Positions 24,212 to 33,124 are shown, counted from the stretch's first letter. The stretch: 40,211 nucleotides of DNA from Polaromonas sp. (GCF_030680935.1 NZ_JAUXUP010000040.1:1-40211); one strand, 5' to 3'. Translations and numbers: made by a program. The notes: a model not told the origin generated them from the sequence alone.

Positions 24212-27200
24212 TCAATGAAAATCCCGGCTGTCGGTGCCCAGCCGCCCAAGCAGCGGCGTCAGGTCTTCCAGTCGCTGTGCCACCAGGTTGCGTACCGCCC
24301 CGTACCCTTTGGCGGTGCCGCTTTCTTCGCTGCGCTGCCACACGCCGTACACCGCCAGCAGGCGCGCATGCAACACTTCGGCGCGCTGGGTTTCACGCAG
24401 TGACTTCCAGACAATCACATTGACCGGCCCGGTCTCGTCTTCCAGCGTGACAAAAATGGTGCCCTTGGCGGTTTGCGGCTGCTGGCGCACGGTGACGATG
24501 CCGCAGGCTGCCACCTCCAGCCCGTTGGGCAAAGCATTCAACTGCCCGGCGCTCAGCAGCCCACGCCTGGCCAGGCGTGGCCGCAACAAGGCCAGCGGGT
24601 GCCTACGCAGGGTCAAGCCGGTGGACTGGTAATCGAACAGGATGTTTTCGCCCTCAGGCGTGTCTGGCAGTTGCAGCGCGGTCTCGTGGGTGGGCACCGC
24701 CTTGAACAACGCGGGTGCGGGCTTGATCGCAGCGGCGGCCCAGACCTGCTGGCGCCTGTGGCCGGCCAGCGGCAGCAAGGCGTCGGCAGCGGCCAGGGCA
24801 TTGATCTCCAGCGTGCCGAGACGGGCACGTGCGACGATGTCTTCGGTGGACGTGAAAGGTATTTGCGTGCGGGCTTCTTCAATACGTCGCGCAGCGGCTT
24901 CGGACAAGCCGGACACCAGACGCAGGCCCAGGCGAACAGCGGGCTGGCCGACCCGGATACCGGGATACTGCGGCAAACGGGCTGCATCACTGGCCGGCTC
25001 CAGCGTGCAATCCCAAGCGCTGTGCATCACGTCCACTGCCCGTACCTCGACGCCGTGCCGGCGCGCATCCTGCACCAGTTGCGAGGGCGAATAAAAACCC
25101 ATGGGCTGCGAATTGAGCATGGCGGCCAGAAAACACGCGGGCTCGTGGCACTTGAGCCAGCAGCTCACATACACCAGCTTGGCAAAACTGGCGGCGTGGC
25201 TTTCGGGGAAGCCGTACTCGCCGAAGCCCTCGATCTGGCTGAAGATACGCTCTGAAAACTCGGCGTCGTACCCCCTGGCAATCATCGCGTTGACCAGCCG
25301 GTCGTGAAAATGCTTGACGCCACCCTTGCGTTTCCAGGCCGCCATCGAGCGGCGCAGCTGGTCGGCCTCGTCGGCTGAAAATTTGGCGGCAATCATGGCG
25401 ATCTGCATCACCTGCTCCTGAAAAATCGGCACCCCCAGGGTGCGGCCCAGCGCCTCTTTGAGTTCGGGGTATCTGAACTCGATCGCGCCGCCGCCCCGCA
25501 CAATCTCGCGGTTTTTCAGATAGGGGTGCACCATGCCGCCCTGGATGGGGCCGGGCCGCACAATGGCCACCTCAACCACCAGGTCGTAATACCTGCGCGG
25601 CTGCAGGCGCGGCAACATCGACATCTGGGCCCGGCTCTCGATCTGGAAGACGCCCACCGTGTCGGCCGCGCAGATCATGTCGTAGGTTTGCACGTCTTCG
25701 CCGGGGATGGTGTGCATCTCCAGACAGCCGCCACGCAGCTGGTCCACCAGATGCAGGCAGCGGCGGATGGCTGACAACATGCCCAGCGCCAGCACATCGA
25801 CCTTGAGCAGGCCCATGTCGTCCAGGTCGTCCTTGTCCCACTGGATGATGCGGCGCTCTTGCATGGCGGCGGGCTGGATCGGTACCAGCCGGGTCAGCTT
25901 GCCCTGGGTCAGCACAAAGCCGCCCACATGCTGGCTCAGGTGGCGCGGAAAACCCATCAGCTGCACGGACAGATCAAGCCATTGCAACACCGGTCCCACG
26001 TCTTGCTGCAAGCCGGCTTCGGCGAGTTTTTTCTCCAGGACCTCGCTGCCGTCAAACCAGAAATGCTCACCCGCATATTGCTCAATCAGACCGGCATCCA
26101 TGCCCAGCGCCTTGCCCACGTCGCGAATGGCGCTGCGCGGGCGGTAGCTGATGACGGTGGCGGCAATCGCAGCGCGGTCGTGGCCGTATTTGCGGTAGAT
26201 GTACTGGATGACTTCCTCGCGTCGCTGGTGTTCAAAGTCCACGTCAATGTCGGGTGGCTCGCGGCGCTCGCGGCTGATAAAACGCTCAAACAGCGTGTCC
26301 AGCTCATTCGGGTTCACTGCAGTGATGCCCAGGCAATAACAGACGGTGGAGTTGGCGGCAGAGCCGCGCCCCTGGCAAAGAATGCCCTGGCTGCGGGCAA
26401 ATGCCACGATGTCCTGCACGGTGATGAAAAACATCTCGTACGCCAGCTCTTCAATCAGCGCCAGCTCCCTGGCGATGTTGGCCTGGATCCTGGGTGGCAC
26501 GCCGCCCGGAAACCGCTCGCGCGCGCCCTCTGCCGTCAAGCGGCGCAGGCAGGCTGAGGGACTCTCCTGGTGCGCAGCGATGTTGTCCGCCGGGTAGCGG
26601 TAGAGCTGGCGTATTTCGTCAAGATTGAAGTTGCAGCGCCCCGCGATTTCCAGCGTGGCACGCAGCAGCTCGGCCGGGTAAATATCGCCCAGGCGCATGC
26701 GCGGCCGCAGATGTGCTTCGGCATTGACCTGCAGCTCAAAGCCGCATTCATGGACGGTGCAGCCCAGCCGGATGGCGGTCAACACGTCATGCAGCGGCTT
26801 GCGTGAGCGGATGTGCATCAGCACCCGGCCCGCCGCCACCAGGCGGATGCCGCTGCGCTGCGACAGCGCCTGCAACTGCTGCAGGCGCAAGGCGTCATCC
26901 AGCTCCTGCAGCAACTCCACCGCCAGCCAGGCATTGGTGCCAAAAAGACGCGCAGCCCATGCGCAGCAAGCGTAGAGTGCTTCTGTATCGATAGCACCCG
27001 GGAGTGGCGACAGGATGATTTCGCATTCTGTCAGGGTTGAAAAATCGGTTTCACCCCAAGCCACGCGGTAGCTGCCTTTTTCGACCATATCACCGGCCTG
27101 TTTGGCTGCGGTGATGAACTCGCACAGGTTGCCCCAGCCGGCGGCATTGTGCGGCAGCACCACCAGCCGAAAGACCGGTTGGGCGGTGTCGCCCTGCACA

Positions 27201-27427
27201 AGAAATTCTGCGCCCGGCAGCAGCTGCAGCCCAAGCGCTTTGGCCGCCATGTGCGCCCGCACCACGCCAGCCACCGAACACTCGTCGGTGATGGCGATCG
27301 CGCGGTAACCCAGCTGGGCGGCACGCTCAACCAGCTCTTGCGCATGTGATGCGCCGCGCTGGAAGCTGAAGTTGCTCAGCGCATGGAGCTCTGCGTAATC
27401 GGACAGCGGGGACAGGTCCTGGTGCAT
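24212..27427 (-). CDS. dnaE2: Error-prone DNA polymerase DnaE2 (ImuC)
   Basis: C-family DNA polymerase of 1071 residues that performs mutagenic translesion synthesis in the SOS response together with ImuA and ImuB. The PHP domain opens YAELHALSNFSFQRGASHAQ. The polymerase catalytic aspartates are D393 and D395 in PPDIDVDFEHQRREEVIQYI, preceded by CQGRGSAANS. An OB-fold near the C-terminus contains TAKGTIFVTLEDETGPVNVI. The SNFSF N-terminus and length near 1070 distinguish it from the replicative DnaE (about 1160). It is the last gene of the cassette, 18 bp after imuB. Confidence 0.95.
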   Translation of the reverse strand: MHQDLSPLSDYAELHALSNFSFQRGASHAQELVERAAQLGYRAIAITDECSVAGVVRAHMAAKALGLQLLPGAEFLVQGDTAQPVFRLVVLPHNAAGWGNLCEFITAAKQAGDMVEKGSYRVAWGETDFSTLTECEIILSPLPGAIDTEALYACCAWAARLFGTNAWLAVELLQELDDALRLQQLQALSQRSGIRLVAAGRVLMHIRSRKPLHDVLTAIRLGCTVHECGFELQVNAEAHLRPRMRLGDIYPAELLRATLEIAGRCNFNLDEIRQLYRYPADNIAAHQESPSACLRRLTAEGARERFPGGVPPRIQANIARELALIEELAYEMFFITVQDIVAFARSQGILCQGRGSAANSTVCYCLGITAVNPNELDTLFERFISRERREPPDIDVDFEHQRREEVIQYIYRKYGHDRAAIAATVISYRPRSAIRDVGKALGMDAGLIEQYAGEHFWFDGSEVLEKKLAEAGLQQDVGPVLQWLDLSVQLMGFPRHLSQHVGGFVLTQGKLTRLVPIQPAAMQERRIIQWDKDDLDDMGLLKVDVLALGMLSAIRRCLHLVDQLRGGCLEMHTIPGEDVQTYDMICAADTVGVFQIESRAQMSMLPRLQPRRYYDLVVEVAIVRPGPIQGGMVHPYLKNREIVRGGGAIEFRYPELKEALGRTLGVPIFQEQVMQIAMIAAKFSADEADQLRRSMAAWKRKGGVKHFHDRLVNAMIARGYDAEFSERIFSQIEGFGEYGFPESHAASFAKLVYVSCWLKCHEPACFLAAMLNSQPMGFYSPSQLVQDARRHGVEVRAVDVMHSAWDCTLEPASDAARLPQYPGIRVGQPAVRLGLRLVSGLSEAAARRIEEARTQIPFTSTEDIVARARLGTLEINALAAADALLPLAGHRRQQVWAAAAIKPAPALFKAVPTHETALQLPDTPEGENILFDYQSTGLTLRRHPLALLRPRLARRGLLSAGQLNALPNGLEVAACGIVTVRQQPQTAKGTIFVTLEDETGPVNVIVWKSLRETQRAEVLHARLLAVYGVWQRSEESGTAKGYGAVRNLVAQRLEDLTPLLGRLGTDSRDFH

Positions 27428-27445
27428 GAAGAGTCTCAGCCGCTC

Positions 27446-28873
27446 TCAAGCAAAAAAGCCCTGCAGATACCAGACGCGCTGCGGCCTGGCGGCGGCGGTC
27501 GGGCGCTGCAGGCGCTCGCTGTAAATCCACAGCAGGCAGCCCTGGGCGTTGCGGTAGATGAAGTAGTCGCGCATCGCCGGCGGGTGCAGGCGGCTGTTTT
27601 GCGCACTGTGCGGACCTTCACCCGCCATCAGCCAGCCGCCGGCTTCCATGCGCTGGGGGCCTGCCACGCGAACCAGCCGGCCCTGGTACACCGGGCTGTT
27701 GCCGGCCACCGCCAGCATCAAGGGCTTGGGCAGCAGCCAGCTCGGGTACAGCGCTTCTGTCAGTACCGGTGCATGCGCCGGATTCTTCAAGCCTTTTGTG
27801 CCTCTGGCCCTTGAGGGACGAGCGTAACCAGCTATTGATTTAATAGCGTCCTGGGCTGCTACCCAACGCTGCATACGCTCGGGCCGATGGTCGGCGGCGG
27901 GTTGCCAGGCCTGCACCTGCGCCTGGCCCAGGCGTGCGCTCAGGCGCTCGATCAGCTCAAGCGCGCTGTCGCCCTGCTTGCGCTCTTGCATCAGCAGGCT
28001 GGCAGTGGCGGCCGCCGCATCAAGCAGCGGCTCGGTCACCAGCGACTGCAGGCTTAAGGAATGAACTGGCGCCGGCAGCTTTTGCTGTGCCAGGTGTTCG
28101 GCCACCAGGCGTGCCACATGGCGCAGGTCCTGCGCGGGCTGGGCCGTGCGTATCTCAAGCTGCCCGGTGGGAGCCACATCGCGCCGTTTGTCCAGATGCC
28201 AGGTGAGCCGGAGCGCGCTCAGTCCGCTTTGCCGGCCCAGCAGCCAGGCCTGCAGCCTGACCAGCAGGCGCTGCGCGCCGGCCATCAGTGCCGGTGCGTG
28301 GGTGACCAGCGCGTTGAGTTCCATCTTTTCTTCGAAGTGTTCTGGCAACACCTGCCAAGTGTATTCATCAGCCACCGCGCCGCGCGCACGGTCCAGCGCC
28401 TGCAGCAGTTGCGCATCAAAGCGCCTGGCCACGCCGTCGCGCGGCAAACGCAGGATGTCGTTCCAGGTGCGGCAGCCTATGCGCCCGAGCACGCCCAGGT
28501 GCGGGCGCGCCGCGCTGAGGGTGTGCATGGGCAGGTCGGCGACGCGTTTTTTCTCTTTGCCAGACGGTCCAGTCTGCCAGCGCAGCCGCCCAAGCGCTAT
28601 CAAAGAAGTAGCGCCTTGCGCTTTCTGCACAAAGGCTCCAGCCTGATTTGACTCAAAAAATGCGAGCAGGCGGGCTTGCAGCAGTTGCGTCAGCCGCGCC
28701 AGCCCGCCGAACAGGCGCAGGCTGCCGGTCACGTCGATCAGCACGGCTTCGTCCAGCAAGGCCACGCGCGGCGAAAAGCCCAGCGCGATGCTGGCCACCG
28801 CCTGCTGCACCTCGGCGGGGTCGGGCCCGGCTTCAGTGGTGATCAAGGTGTGCAATGCGATCCAGCAAGGCAT
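27446..28873 (-). CDS. imuB: ImuB, inactive Y-family polymerase-like protein
   Basis: Y-family-like protein of 475 residues that links DnaE2 to the beta clamp in the SOS mutasome. Present are the palm segment DEAVLIDVTGSLRLFGGLAR, the helix-hairpin segment LGVLGRIGCRTWNDILRLPR, and the family C-terminus with PQRMEAGGWL and RDYFIYRNAQGCLLWIYSER. The catalytic acidic residues of true Y-polymerases are not evident, as is usual for ImuB. The start at 28873 gives WIAL, as in relatives; a longer open frame upstream is the imuA shadow. It overlaps imuA by 41 bp. Two dispersed repeats lie in frame within the gene, at about residues 80-94 and 342-360. Confidence 0.9.
   Translation of the reverse strand: MPCWIALHTLITTEAGPDPAEVQQAVASIALGFSPRVALLDEAVLIDVTGSLRLFGGLARLTQLLQARLLAFFESNQAGAFVQKAQGATSLIALGRLRWQTGPSGKEKKRVADLPMHTLSAARPHLGVLGRIGCRTWNDILRLPRDGVARRFDAQLLQALDRARGAVADEYTWQVLPEHFEEKMELNALVTHAPALMAGAQRLLVRLQAWLLGRQSGLSALRLTWHLDKRRDVAPTGQLEIRTAQPAQDLRHVARLVAEHLAQQKLPAPVHSLSLQSLVTEPLLDAAAATASLLMQERKQGDSALELIERLSARLGQAQVQAWQPAADHRPERMQRWVAAQDAIKSIAGYARPSRARGTKGLKNPAHAPVLTEALYPSWLLPKPLMLAVAGNSPVYQGRLVRVAGPQRMEAGGWLMAGEGPHSAQNSRLHPPAMRDYFIYRNAQGCLLWIYSERLQRPTAAARPQRVWYLQGFFA
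27793..27847 (+). repeat. Dispersed GCTAT/ATAGC element, copy 4, inside imuB
   Basis: The core CAGCTATTGATTTAATAGC is preceded by TTTGTGCCTCTGGCCCTTGA, the same long flank type as copy 2. On the coding strand it yields AIKSIAGYARPSRARGTKGL, a linker-like segment of ImuB without stop codons. Confidence 0.75.
28592..28634 (-). repeat. Dispersed GCTAT/ATAGC element, copy 5, inside imuB
   Basis: On the plus strand it reads AGCGCTATCAAAGAAGTAGC then GCCTTGCGCTTTCTGC. This has the reversed order of parts relative to copy 1 (inverted-repeat core, then the TTGCGC flank). It encodes QKAQGATSLIALG in ImuB. The match is weaker than copy 4. Confidence 0.55.
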
Positions 28874-29663
28874 GGAGGGGGCTGTCCGGTGAGGTGACGG
28901 GTAACTGCAGCGGTGCCAGCTCTTCACGCCGGCGGCGCACGCGCTCGCGGCTGGCTGCCAGCAGCGCCGACAGCCGCGCCGGCCGCGTGGCCAGCAGCAG
29001 CGGTTCTGCCAGCGGCGGGCCGCGCCGCTTGAGCACGTGCACCCGCAAATTGCCTGCCTCGTTGTCCACACCTTCCAGCAGGAGGCGCAGCGGCGCGGGT
29101 GAAGACTCCTGCTGCGAGCGCGGCGTGCGGAACACGAAGAGCAGCTTGTTGTGCGCATGCGTGGCAATCTGCAGGCGCCGCAAATGGGCGCTGCGTACAT
29201 CCGGCAGCCAGGCCAGCACGGCGGCCACATCGGCGCACTGCACCGCCTCGCGTGTGGCCCAGAGCAACGCCGGCCCATCGTTGTGGCCGGCCTGTACACA
29301 CAACAGGCGCTGCATGTTGAGCTGGCGTGCGCCCAGCGCAGGGCCAAAGGGCTGGTAAGGGGCGCCCACCAGCACGACAAACTGGTCAGGCGCACGGGCC
29401 TGCAAGGTGGCCAGCGCCGGCGCCAGCAAACCCCACTCATGCAGGCCCGCCTGCGCCTGCAGCACTTCAACCAGTGCACCCTGCGGCCAACCGCCGCCGG
29501 GCAGCGCCTGGTTGAGCAGCGGATAACCCGTGTCTACAACCGGCAGGCAAGAGCTGCCAAGTTCACCCGCTCGCCAGACACCAGGGGTAAGCTCAAAGTC
29601 CGCCGGCCTTGAGTGGCCTGTGGTCAAAGGCAAGGCAGCAACGGCAGGGAAACAGGCAGACAT
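28833..29663 (-). CDS. imuA: ImuA, SOS mutasome accessory protein
   Basis: RecA-like accessory factor of 276 residues, the first gene of the imuA-imuB-dnaE2 cassette. GVWRAGELG, TGYPLLNQALPGGGWPQGAL and VEVLQAQAGLHEWGLLAPAL are the conserved N-terminal blocks. The GPT/GKT-type Walker lysine is absent, as is common in this branch of proteobacterial ImuA. In the known systems it interacts with ImuB and RecA. A near-consensus LexA box lies 37 bp upstream of its ATG, so it should be induced by DNA damage. Confidence 0.9.
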   Translation of the reverse strand: MSACFPAVAALPLTTGHSRPADFELTPGVWRAGELGSSCLPVVDTGYPLLNQALPGGGWPQGALVEVLQAQAGLHEWGLLAPALATLQARAPDQFVVLVGAPYQPFGPALGARQLNMQRLLCVQAGHNDGPALLWATREAVQCADVAAVLAWLPDVRSAHLRRLQIATHAHNKLLFVFRTPRSQQESSPAPLRLLLEGVDNEAGNLRVHVLKRRGPPLAEPLLLATRPARLSALLAASRERVRRRREELAPLQLPVTSPDSPLHALLDRIAHLDHH

Positions 29664-29700
29664 GGCAAGGCATCACGAAGAAAGAAGAAGGTGTATAAAA

Positions 29701-29720
29701 TACTGTTTATTTGTACAGTA
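29701..29720. promoter_or_regulatory. LexA (SOS) box between imuA and a lipoprotein gene
   Basis: TACTGTTTATTTGTACAGTA fits the consensus CTGT-N8-ACAG with symmetric TA flanks. The dyad extends outward to GGTGTA (29690-29695) and TACACC (29722-29727). It lies 37 bp before imuA on one side and 51 bp before the lipoprotein gene on the other. The site is therefore in a position to repress both. Confidence 0.93.
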
Positions 29721-29771
29721 TTACACCTTTTCTGCCTACCGGGGAAAATCAATTATTTTGAGGACTACTGG

Positions 29772-30197
29772 ATGAAATGTCTCCTGCGTAGCGTGTTGCT
29801 CAGCACGGGCATTGCCGCGCTGTTGCTGGCTGCGGCCTGCTCCCGGGAGCCTGCCACGGGCGATGCGGGCTACTCCCCGACCACGCCGCCGTCCAGCGTG
29901 AAGCCGGGCTTTATCAACAAGGTGTGGGAAGTCAGCCTGTCCACCGGGGTGTCGCCCGGCATGTTGTATGCGTTTTTGTCTGACGGCACACTGGTCATCA
30001 CCTCACCCAACAGCAAGGCTGCCTTCGGCGCATGGACTTACAAAAACGGCCAGCTGACGATGATTGAGGGCTCGCAGGAATACAAGACCGACATCCTGAA
30101 CCTGAGCCACGACGAATTGCGCCTGCGCAGCCACAACCCGGGCGGCAGCGTCGAAATAGTGCTGGTACCGGCCCGGGTGGCACCGCTGCCACCCTGA
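29772..30197 (+). CDS. Putative lipoprotein of unknown function, divergent from imuA
   Basis: Protein of 141 residues. A signal peptide MKCLLRSVLLSTGIAALLLA is followed by AAC, a lipobox with the lipidated Cys at residue 23. The mature part is a small beta-rich domain (VWEVSLSTGVSPGMLYAFLS, then GTLVITSPNSKAAFGAWTYK, then LTMIEGSQEYKTDILNLS) with a lipocalin- or META-like look; no family is recognised. GAGGAC lies ahead of the ATG at 29772, where the signal peptide begins. It shares its upstream region with the imuA LexA box, and TATAAAAT at 29694-29701 could be a -10 element partly covered by LexA. Confidence 0.75.
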   Translation: MKCLLRSVLLSTGIAALLLAAACSREPATGDAGYSPTTPPSSVKPGFINKVWEVSLSTGVSPGMLYAFLSDGTLVITSPNSKAAFGAWTYKNGQLTMIEGSQEYKTDILNLSHDELRLRSHNPGGSVEIVLVPARVAPLPP

Positions 30198-30203
30198 GGC
30201 CCT

Positions 30204-30725
30204 TCAAGCCTTGTTTTGCCCTGCCCCGCGCACCTGAACAAGCAGCAAGGCCAGCATCACCAGGCTAATTGCTACAAAACACAGAAACGACCAGTTGGCG
30301 ATCGACAGGCCCAGAAAGGTCCAGTCAATTTTTGTGCAGTCACCACTGCCCTTGAAAATCATCGGGATGACACGCTGCAGCGGAAAGGTCTCGATCATTC
30401 CGTAAAAGTCACGCCCGCAGGAAGCCTCTTCAGGCGGATACCACTGCAGCCAGCTTTGGCGCGCCGCCACAAAGGCGCCGAAATCAGCGAGCAGCATGGT
30501 CTTGGCAGAACCCGCCATGATCAGCCACTTTGTACTGAAAAATGCCGTGACACCGGCAACAATCGCCACCAGCGCCAGTGCATACCGCTGCACGATACAC
30601 ATGGGGCAAGGCTCCAGGCCGACCACATGCTGCAGGTACAAGCCAAAGGCCAGCATGGCCACGCAGGCCACCGAGACCAGCGCCAGAACGCGGCGCGGCG
30701 CGGTTTCAAAATACGTCAGCAACAT
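30204..30725 (-). CDS. dsbB: Disulfide bond formation protein B
   Basis: Inner-membrane protein of 173 residues that reoxidises DsbA and passes electrons to quinone. Four TM helices are visible. The first cysteine pair is in LEPCPMCIVQRYAL, and the second pair is the Cys of EASCGRDFYG and of GSGDCTKIDW, spaced as in DsbB. The ATG at 30725 was chosen for AAGGA eight bases upstream; the start ten codons earlier has no ribosome site. It is convergent with the lipoprotein gene, with six bases between the stop codons. Confidence 0.93.
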   Translation of the reverse strand: MLLTYFETAPRRVLALVSVACVAMLAFGLYLQHVVGLEPCPMCIVQRYALALVAIVAGVTAFFSTKWLIMAGSAKTMLLADFGAFVAARQSWLQWYPPEEASCGRDFYGMIETFPLQRVIPMIFKGSGDCTKIDWTFLGLSIANWSFLCFVAISLVMLALLLVQVRGAGQNKA

Positions 30726-30821
30726 CAGGGTCCTTTTTGTATATCCACGCACCAATTGTCCGCTGGTTCGTGCGTTCAGGCGCTGATAAGTTCCCGCAGC
30801 TGCGGGTGCGGTGCTGACACC

Positions 30822-30856
30822 AAAAAAAAAGCCGCTGCGGAGGACTCCGCGCGGCG
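30822..30856 (-). terminator. Rho-independent terminator of the repeat lipoprotein gene
   Basis: On the minus strand the arms GCCGC-G-CGGAG and CTCCG-CA-GCGGC flank a short loop and are followed by nine T's. It lies 26 bp after the stop codon of the gene at 30882-31154. Confidence 0.85.
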
Positions 30857-30881
30857 CATGGGGATAAACGCAGGAGCAGAA

Positions 30882-31154
30882 TTATTTGGCCGGTGTCACC
30901 GTCACGGTCGGCACTTCGATTTTCTTCTCTTCCACCTTGACGGTTGGGACAGCGACCGTTTTTTCGGTGGTACCGACTGTGACGTCGGGGGTCTTGACGT
31001 CGTACTTGGGCAGCGTGACATCGCCCTCCTGGGTTTTGGTGATTTCAACTTTAGGCACAGTGATGTTGCCTTCCTGCGTTTTCTTGACGTCGCAGGCGGT
31101 CAGGCCCAGAGCGCCGGCTGAAATGAGGGCGAAAGCAAGGGTGGTTTTCAACAT
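30882..31154 (-). CDS. Small lipoprotein with internal repeats
   Basis: Protein of 90 residues with a signal peptide and lipobox LTAC (lipidated C21). The mature part is built of a degenerate repeat: KTQEGNITVPKVEIT is followed at once by KTQEGDVTLPKYDVK. Further copies of a V-P-T-V/K unit follow (VAVPTVKVEEKKIEVPTVTV). It is strongly amphipathic and rich in Val, Thr and Lys. No family is recognised. Its own terminator follows, so it is likely monocistronic. Similar Val/Thr-repeat lipoproteins may be envelope structural proteins; this is inference. Confidence 0.75.
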   Translation of the reverse strand: MLKTTLAFALISAGALGLTACDVKKTQEGNITVPKVEITKTQEGDVTLPKYDVKTPDVTVGTTEKTVAVPTVKVEEKKIEVPTVTVTPAK

Positions 31155-31374
31155 GGGTACTCCCGGGTAAAAAATAAAGCGGATGGATGGATTAAAAGTC
31201 TGCGTGGCTCTGAACCAGTGGGATGGCCCTGATGAAGCAGCTTTGAATGAATTCTCGGGGCGTGATGCCGGTCTGGTTTGTAGGGCGGCGCCTTACTTTG
31301 GTGTCGGCAGTTTTTTGTTTCGAGGCCCCCCAAAAAACCGGCCCCACAGGCGGCTTGTGCCAGCAGCTGCCGCG

Positions 31375-32301
31375 TCAGACGCCGGAAGTGTCTGGCTCTA
31401 TCAGCACTTCGCCGCGCATGTGTTCGCCTAGGAAATCCAGAAAACTGCGCACGGCCGGCACCTGGCCCCGGCGAGACGTAAAAACGGCGTGGGCCACGCC
31501 CGGCCTGGGCGCCCAGCCTGGCAACACAGGCACCAGCAGGCGGGCTTGCTGCTCTGCCGCGCTCATGGACTCGGGCAAAAAGCCCATGCCGGTGCCGGCC
31601 AGCAGCGCCAGCTTCAAGGTCTGCAGATCGTCGGCCACATAACGCGGCTGGTGCTGCAACACGTACTCCTGCCCTTCGGGGCCGATCAGGGTCCAGGATG
31701 AGCGGCCATCCACCCAGGACATGGCCACGGTGTCCAGCTGCATCAGGTCTTCGGGCTTTTCAGGCATGCCGTGGTGCGCCAGCAGCGCCGGGTTGGCCAG
31801 CAACTGGCCACCGGACGTGCCCAGGTTTTTCACCACCAGACTGCCGCTGTCGTCCAGCGTGGGACGCACCCGCAGCGCGATGTCTATGCCGTCTTCCACC
31901 AGGTCCACCACCCGGTTGGTCACGCGCATGTCGATTTTGACCAGCGGGTACTGGGCCATGAAACGCGGCACCAGATAACCCAGGGTGCTCTGTGCCAGCG
32001 TGACCGGACAACTGATGCGCAGGGTACCGCGCGGCTCTACCTGCAACTGCGCCACGGCCTCGTCGGCGGCCAGGGCCTCATCGCGCATGGCAGCGCAGTG
32101 GCGCAGATAAATCGCACCTACCTCGGTCAGGGACAACTTGCGGGTGGTGCGCTGTAGCAGCCGGGCACCCAGCCGCGCCTCCAGTTCGGCCACGCGGCGC
32201 GACAGCCTTGACTTGGGCAAGCCGAGCGCGCGCCCGGCGGCGGCAAAACCGCCGCGCTCGACCACTTCGGCGAAATAAAGCATGTCGTTGAGGTCCTGCA
32301 T
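31375..32301 (-). CDS. LysR family transcriptional regulator
   Basis: Regulator of 308 residues. The N-terminal winged helix (about 1-60) reads [20 protein letters not shown] then [20 protein letters not shown], the typical LysR HTH. The LysR substrate-binding domain (about 90-300) opens [20 protein letters not shown]. The ATG at 32301 has AAGGAG seven bases upstream; the longer frame to 32400 has none. It is divergent from azoR across 169 bp, the classical layout for a LysR regulator and its target. Confidence 0.93.
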   Translation of the reverse strand: MQDLNDMLYFAEVVERGGFAAAGRALGLPKSRLSRRVAELEARLGARLLQRTTRKLSLTEVGAIYLRHCAAMRDEALAADEAVAQLQVEPRGTLRISCPVTLAQSTLGYLVPRFMAQYPLVKIDMRVTNRVVDLVEDGIDIALRVRPTLDDSGSLVVKNLGTSGGQLLANPALLAHHGMPEKPEDLMQLDTVAMSWVDGRSSWTLIGPEGQEYVLQHQPRYVADDLQTLKLALLAGTGMGFLPESMSAAEQQARLLVPVLPGWAPRPGVAHAVFTSRRGQVPAVRSFLDFLGEHMRGEVLIEPDTSGV

Positions 32302-32353
32302 GGACGGCTCCTTGATGGCTGATGGTTCGAAACACTGTCCCATCAATAGAACA

Positions 32354-32378
32354 ATAAGTCGTAATTTTGCCATCTTAT
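32354..32378. promoter_or_regulatory. Candidate LysR operator between the regulator and azoR
   Basis: ATAAG (32354-32358) and CTTAT (32374-32378) form an interrupted dyad in an AT-rich stretch, 53 bp from the regulator start and 92 bp from azoR. The T-N11-A rule of LysR sites can be met here, but the arms are short. The assignment is inference. Confidence 0.35.
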
Positions 32379-32470
32379 CAAGCAGTCGACTCGCCCACAC
32401 AATCTATGCATGGCTGAGATACACAAAAACCAGCCACCAGCCCGACTCACTCACTTTCACGGAATTCACC

Positions 32471-33124
32471 ATGACCAAGCTTCTTCACATCGACTCCAGC
32501 ATTCTTGGCGGCAATTCGGTTTCCCGCCAGCTCACGGCACAAATCGTCGCCTCCTGGCGCGCCAGCCACCCCGCCACCGAAGTCAGCTACCTGGACCTGG
32601 CCGTGGACACGCCCAGCCATCTGTCCGCCGAATCCCTGGGTTTTCGCATGCCCGCTGGCAGCGACTTGAGCGATATGCAAAAACGCGAAAACGCGGTGTC
32701 AGAGGCGTTGGTAGCACAGTTTCTGGCTGCCGACGTGATAGTGGTCGGCGCACCGCTGTACAACTTCTCCATCCCGACCCAGCTCAAAGCCTGGATTGAC
32801 CGCGTGGCGCAAGTTGGCCGCACTTTCAGCTACACCGACAAGGGCCCGGTCGGCCTGGCTGGCGGCAAGACTGTGATCGTCGCGTCCACTCGCGGCGGCA
32901 TGTACTCAACCAGCGATGCCGGCAATGCGATGGAGCACCAGGAAAGTTACCTGAAGACTGTGTTCGGCTTCTTCGGCATCACCGACGTGCGTTTTGTGCG
33001 CGCCGAAGGCCTGGCCATGGGCGACGCAGCCAAAGCCGCAGCCCTGGCTGCTGCCAACGCTGACATCGCGGTAGCGGCCCAAATCAAGGCCGCCAACGAA
33101 GCGCAGGCCGCACTGGCAGCCTGA
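32471..33124 (+). CDS. azoR: FMN-dependent NADH:quinone oxidoreductase / azoreductase
   Basis: Flavodoxin-fold protein of 217 residues (Flavodoxin_2 family), reducing quinones and azo compounds by two electrons with NAD(P)[21 protein letters not shown] holds the FMN phosphate loop, [20 protein letters not shown] is the AzoR signature, and [16 protein letters not shown] follows. The Ala-rich C-terminal tail is slightly longer than usual. It is divergently transcribed from a LysR gene that probably regulates it in response to quinones or electrophiles. Confidence 0.92.
   Translation: MTKLLHIDSSILGGNSVSRQLTAQIVASWRASHPATEVSYLDLAVDTPSHLSAESLGFRMPAGSDLSDMQKRENAVSEALVAQFLAADVIVVGAPLYNFSIPTQLKAWIDRVAQVGRTFSYTDKGPVGLAGGKTVIVASTRGGMYSTSDAGNAMEHQESYLKTVFGFFGITDVRFVRAEGLAMGDAAKAAALAAANADIAVAAQIKAANEAQAALAA

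Noticed and set aside
28874..29479. N-terminal extension of imuB by about 200 residues
   Set aside because: The extension is an alternative frame of imuA (Arg, Cys and Trp-rich), and ImuB homology begins at the ATG at 28873.
30262..30290. GCTAATTGCTAC in dsbB as another dispersed repeat
   Set aside because: It lacks the GCTAT...ATAGC inverted core and encodes a normal DsbB segment.
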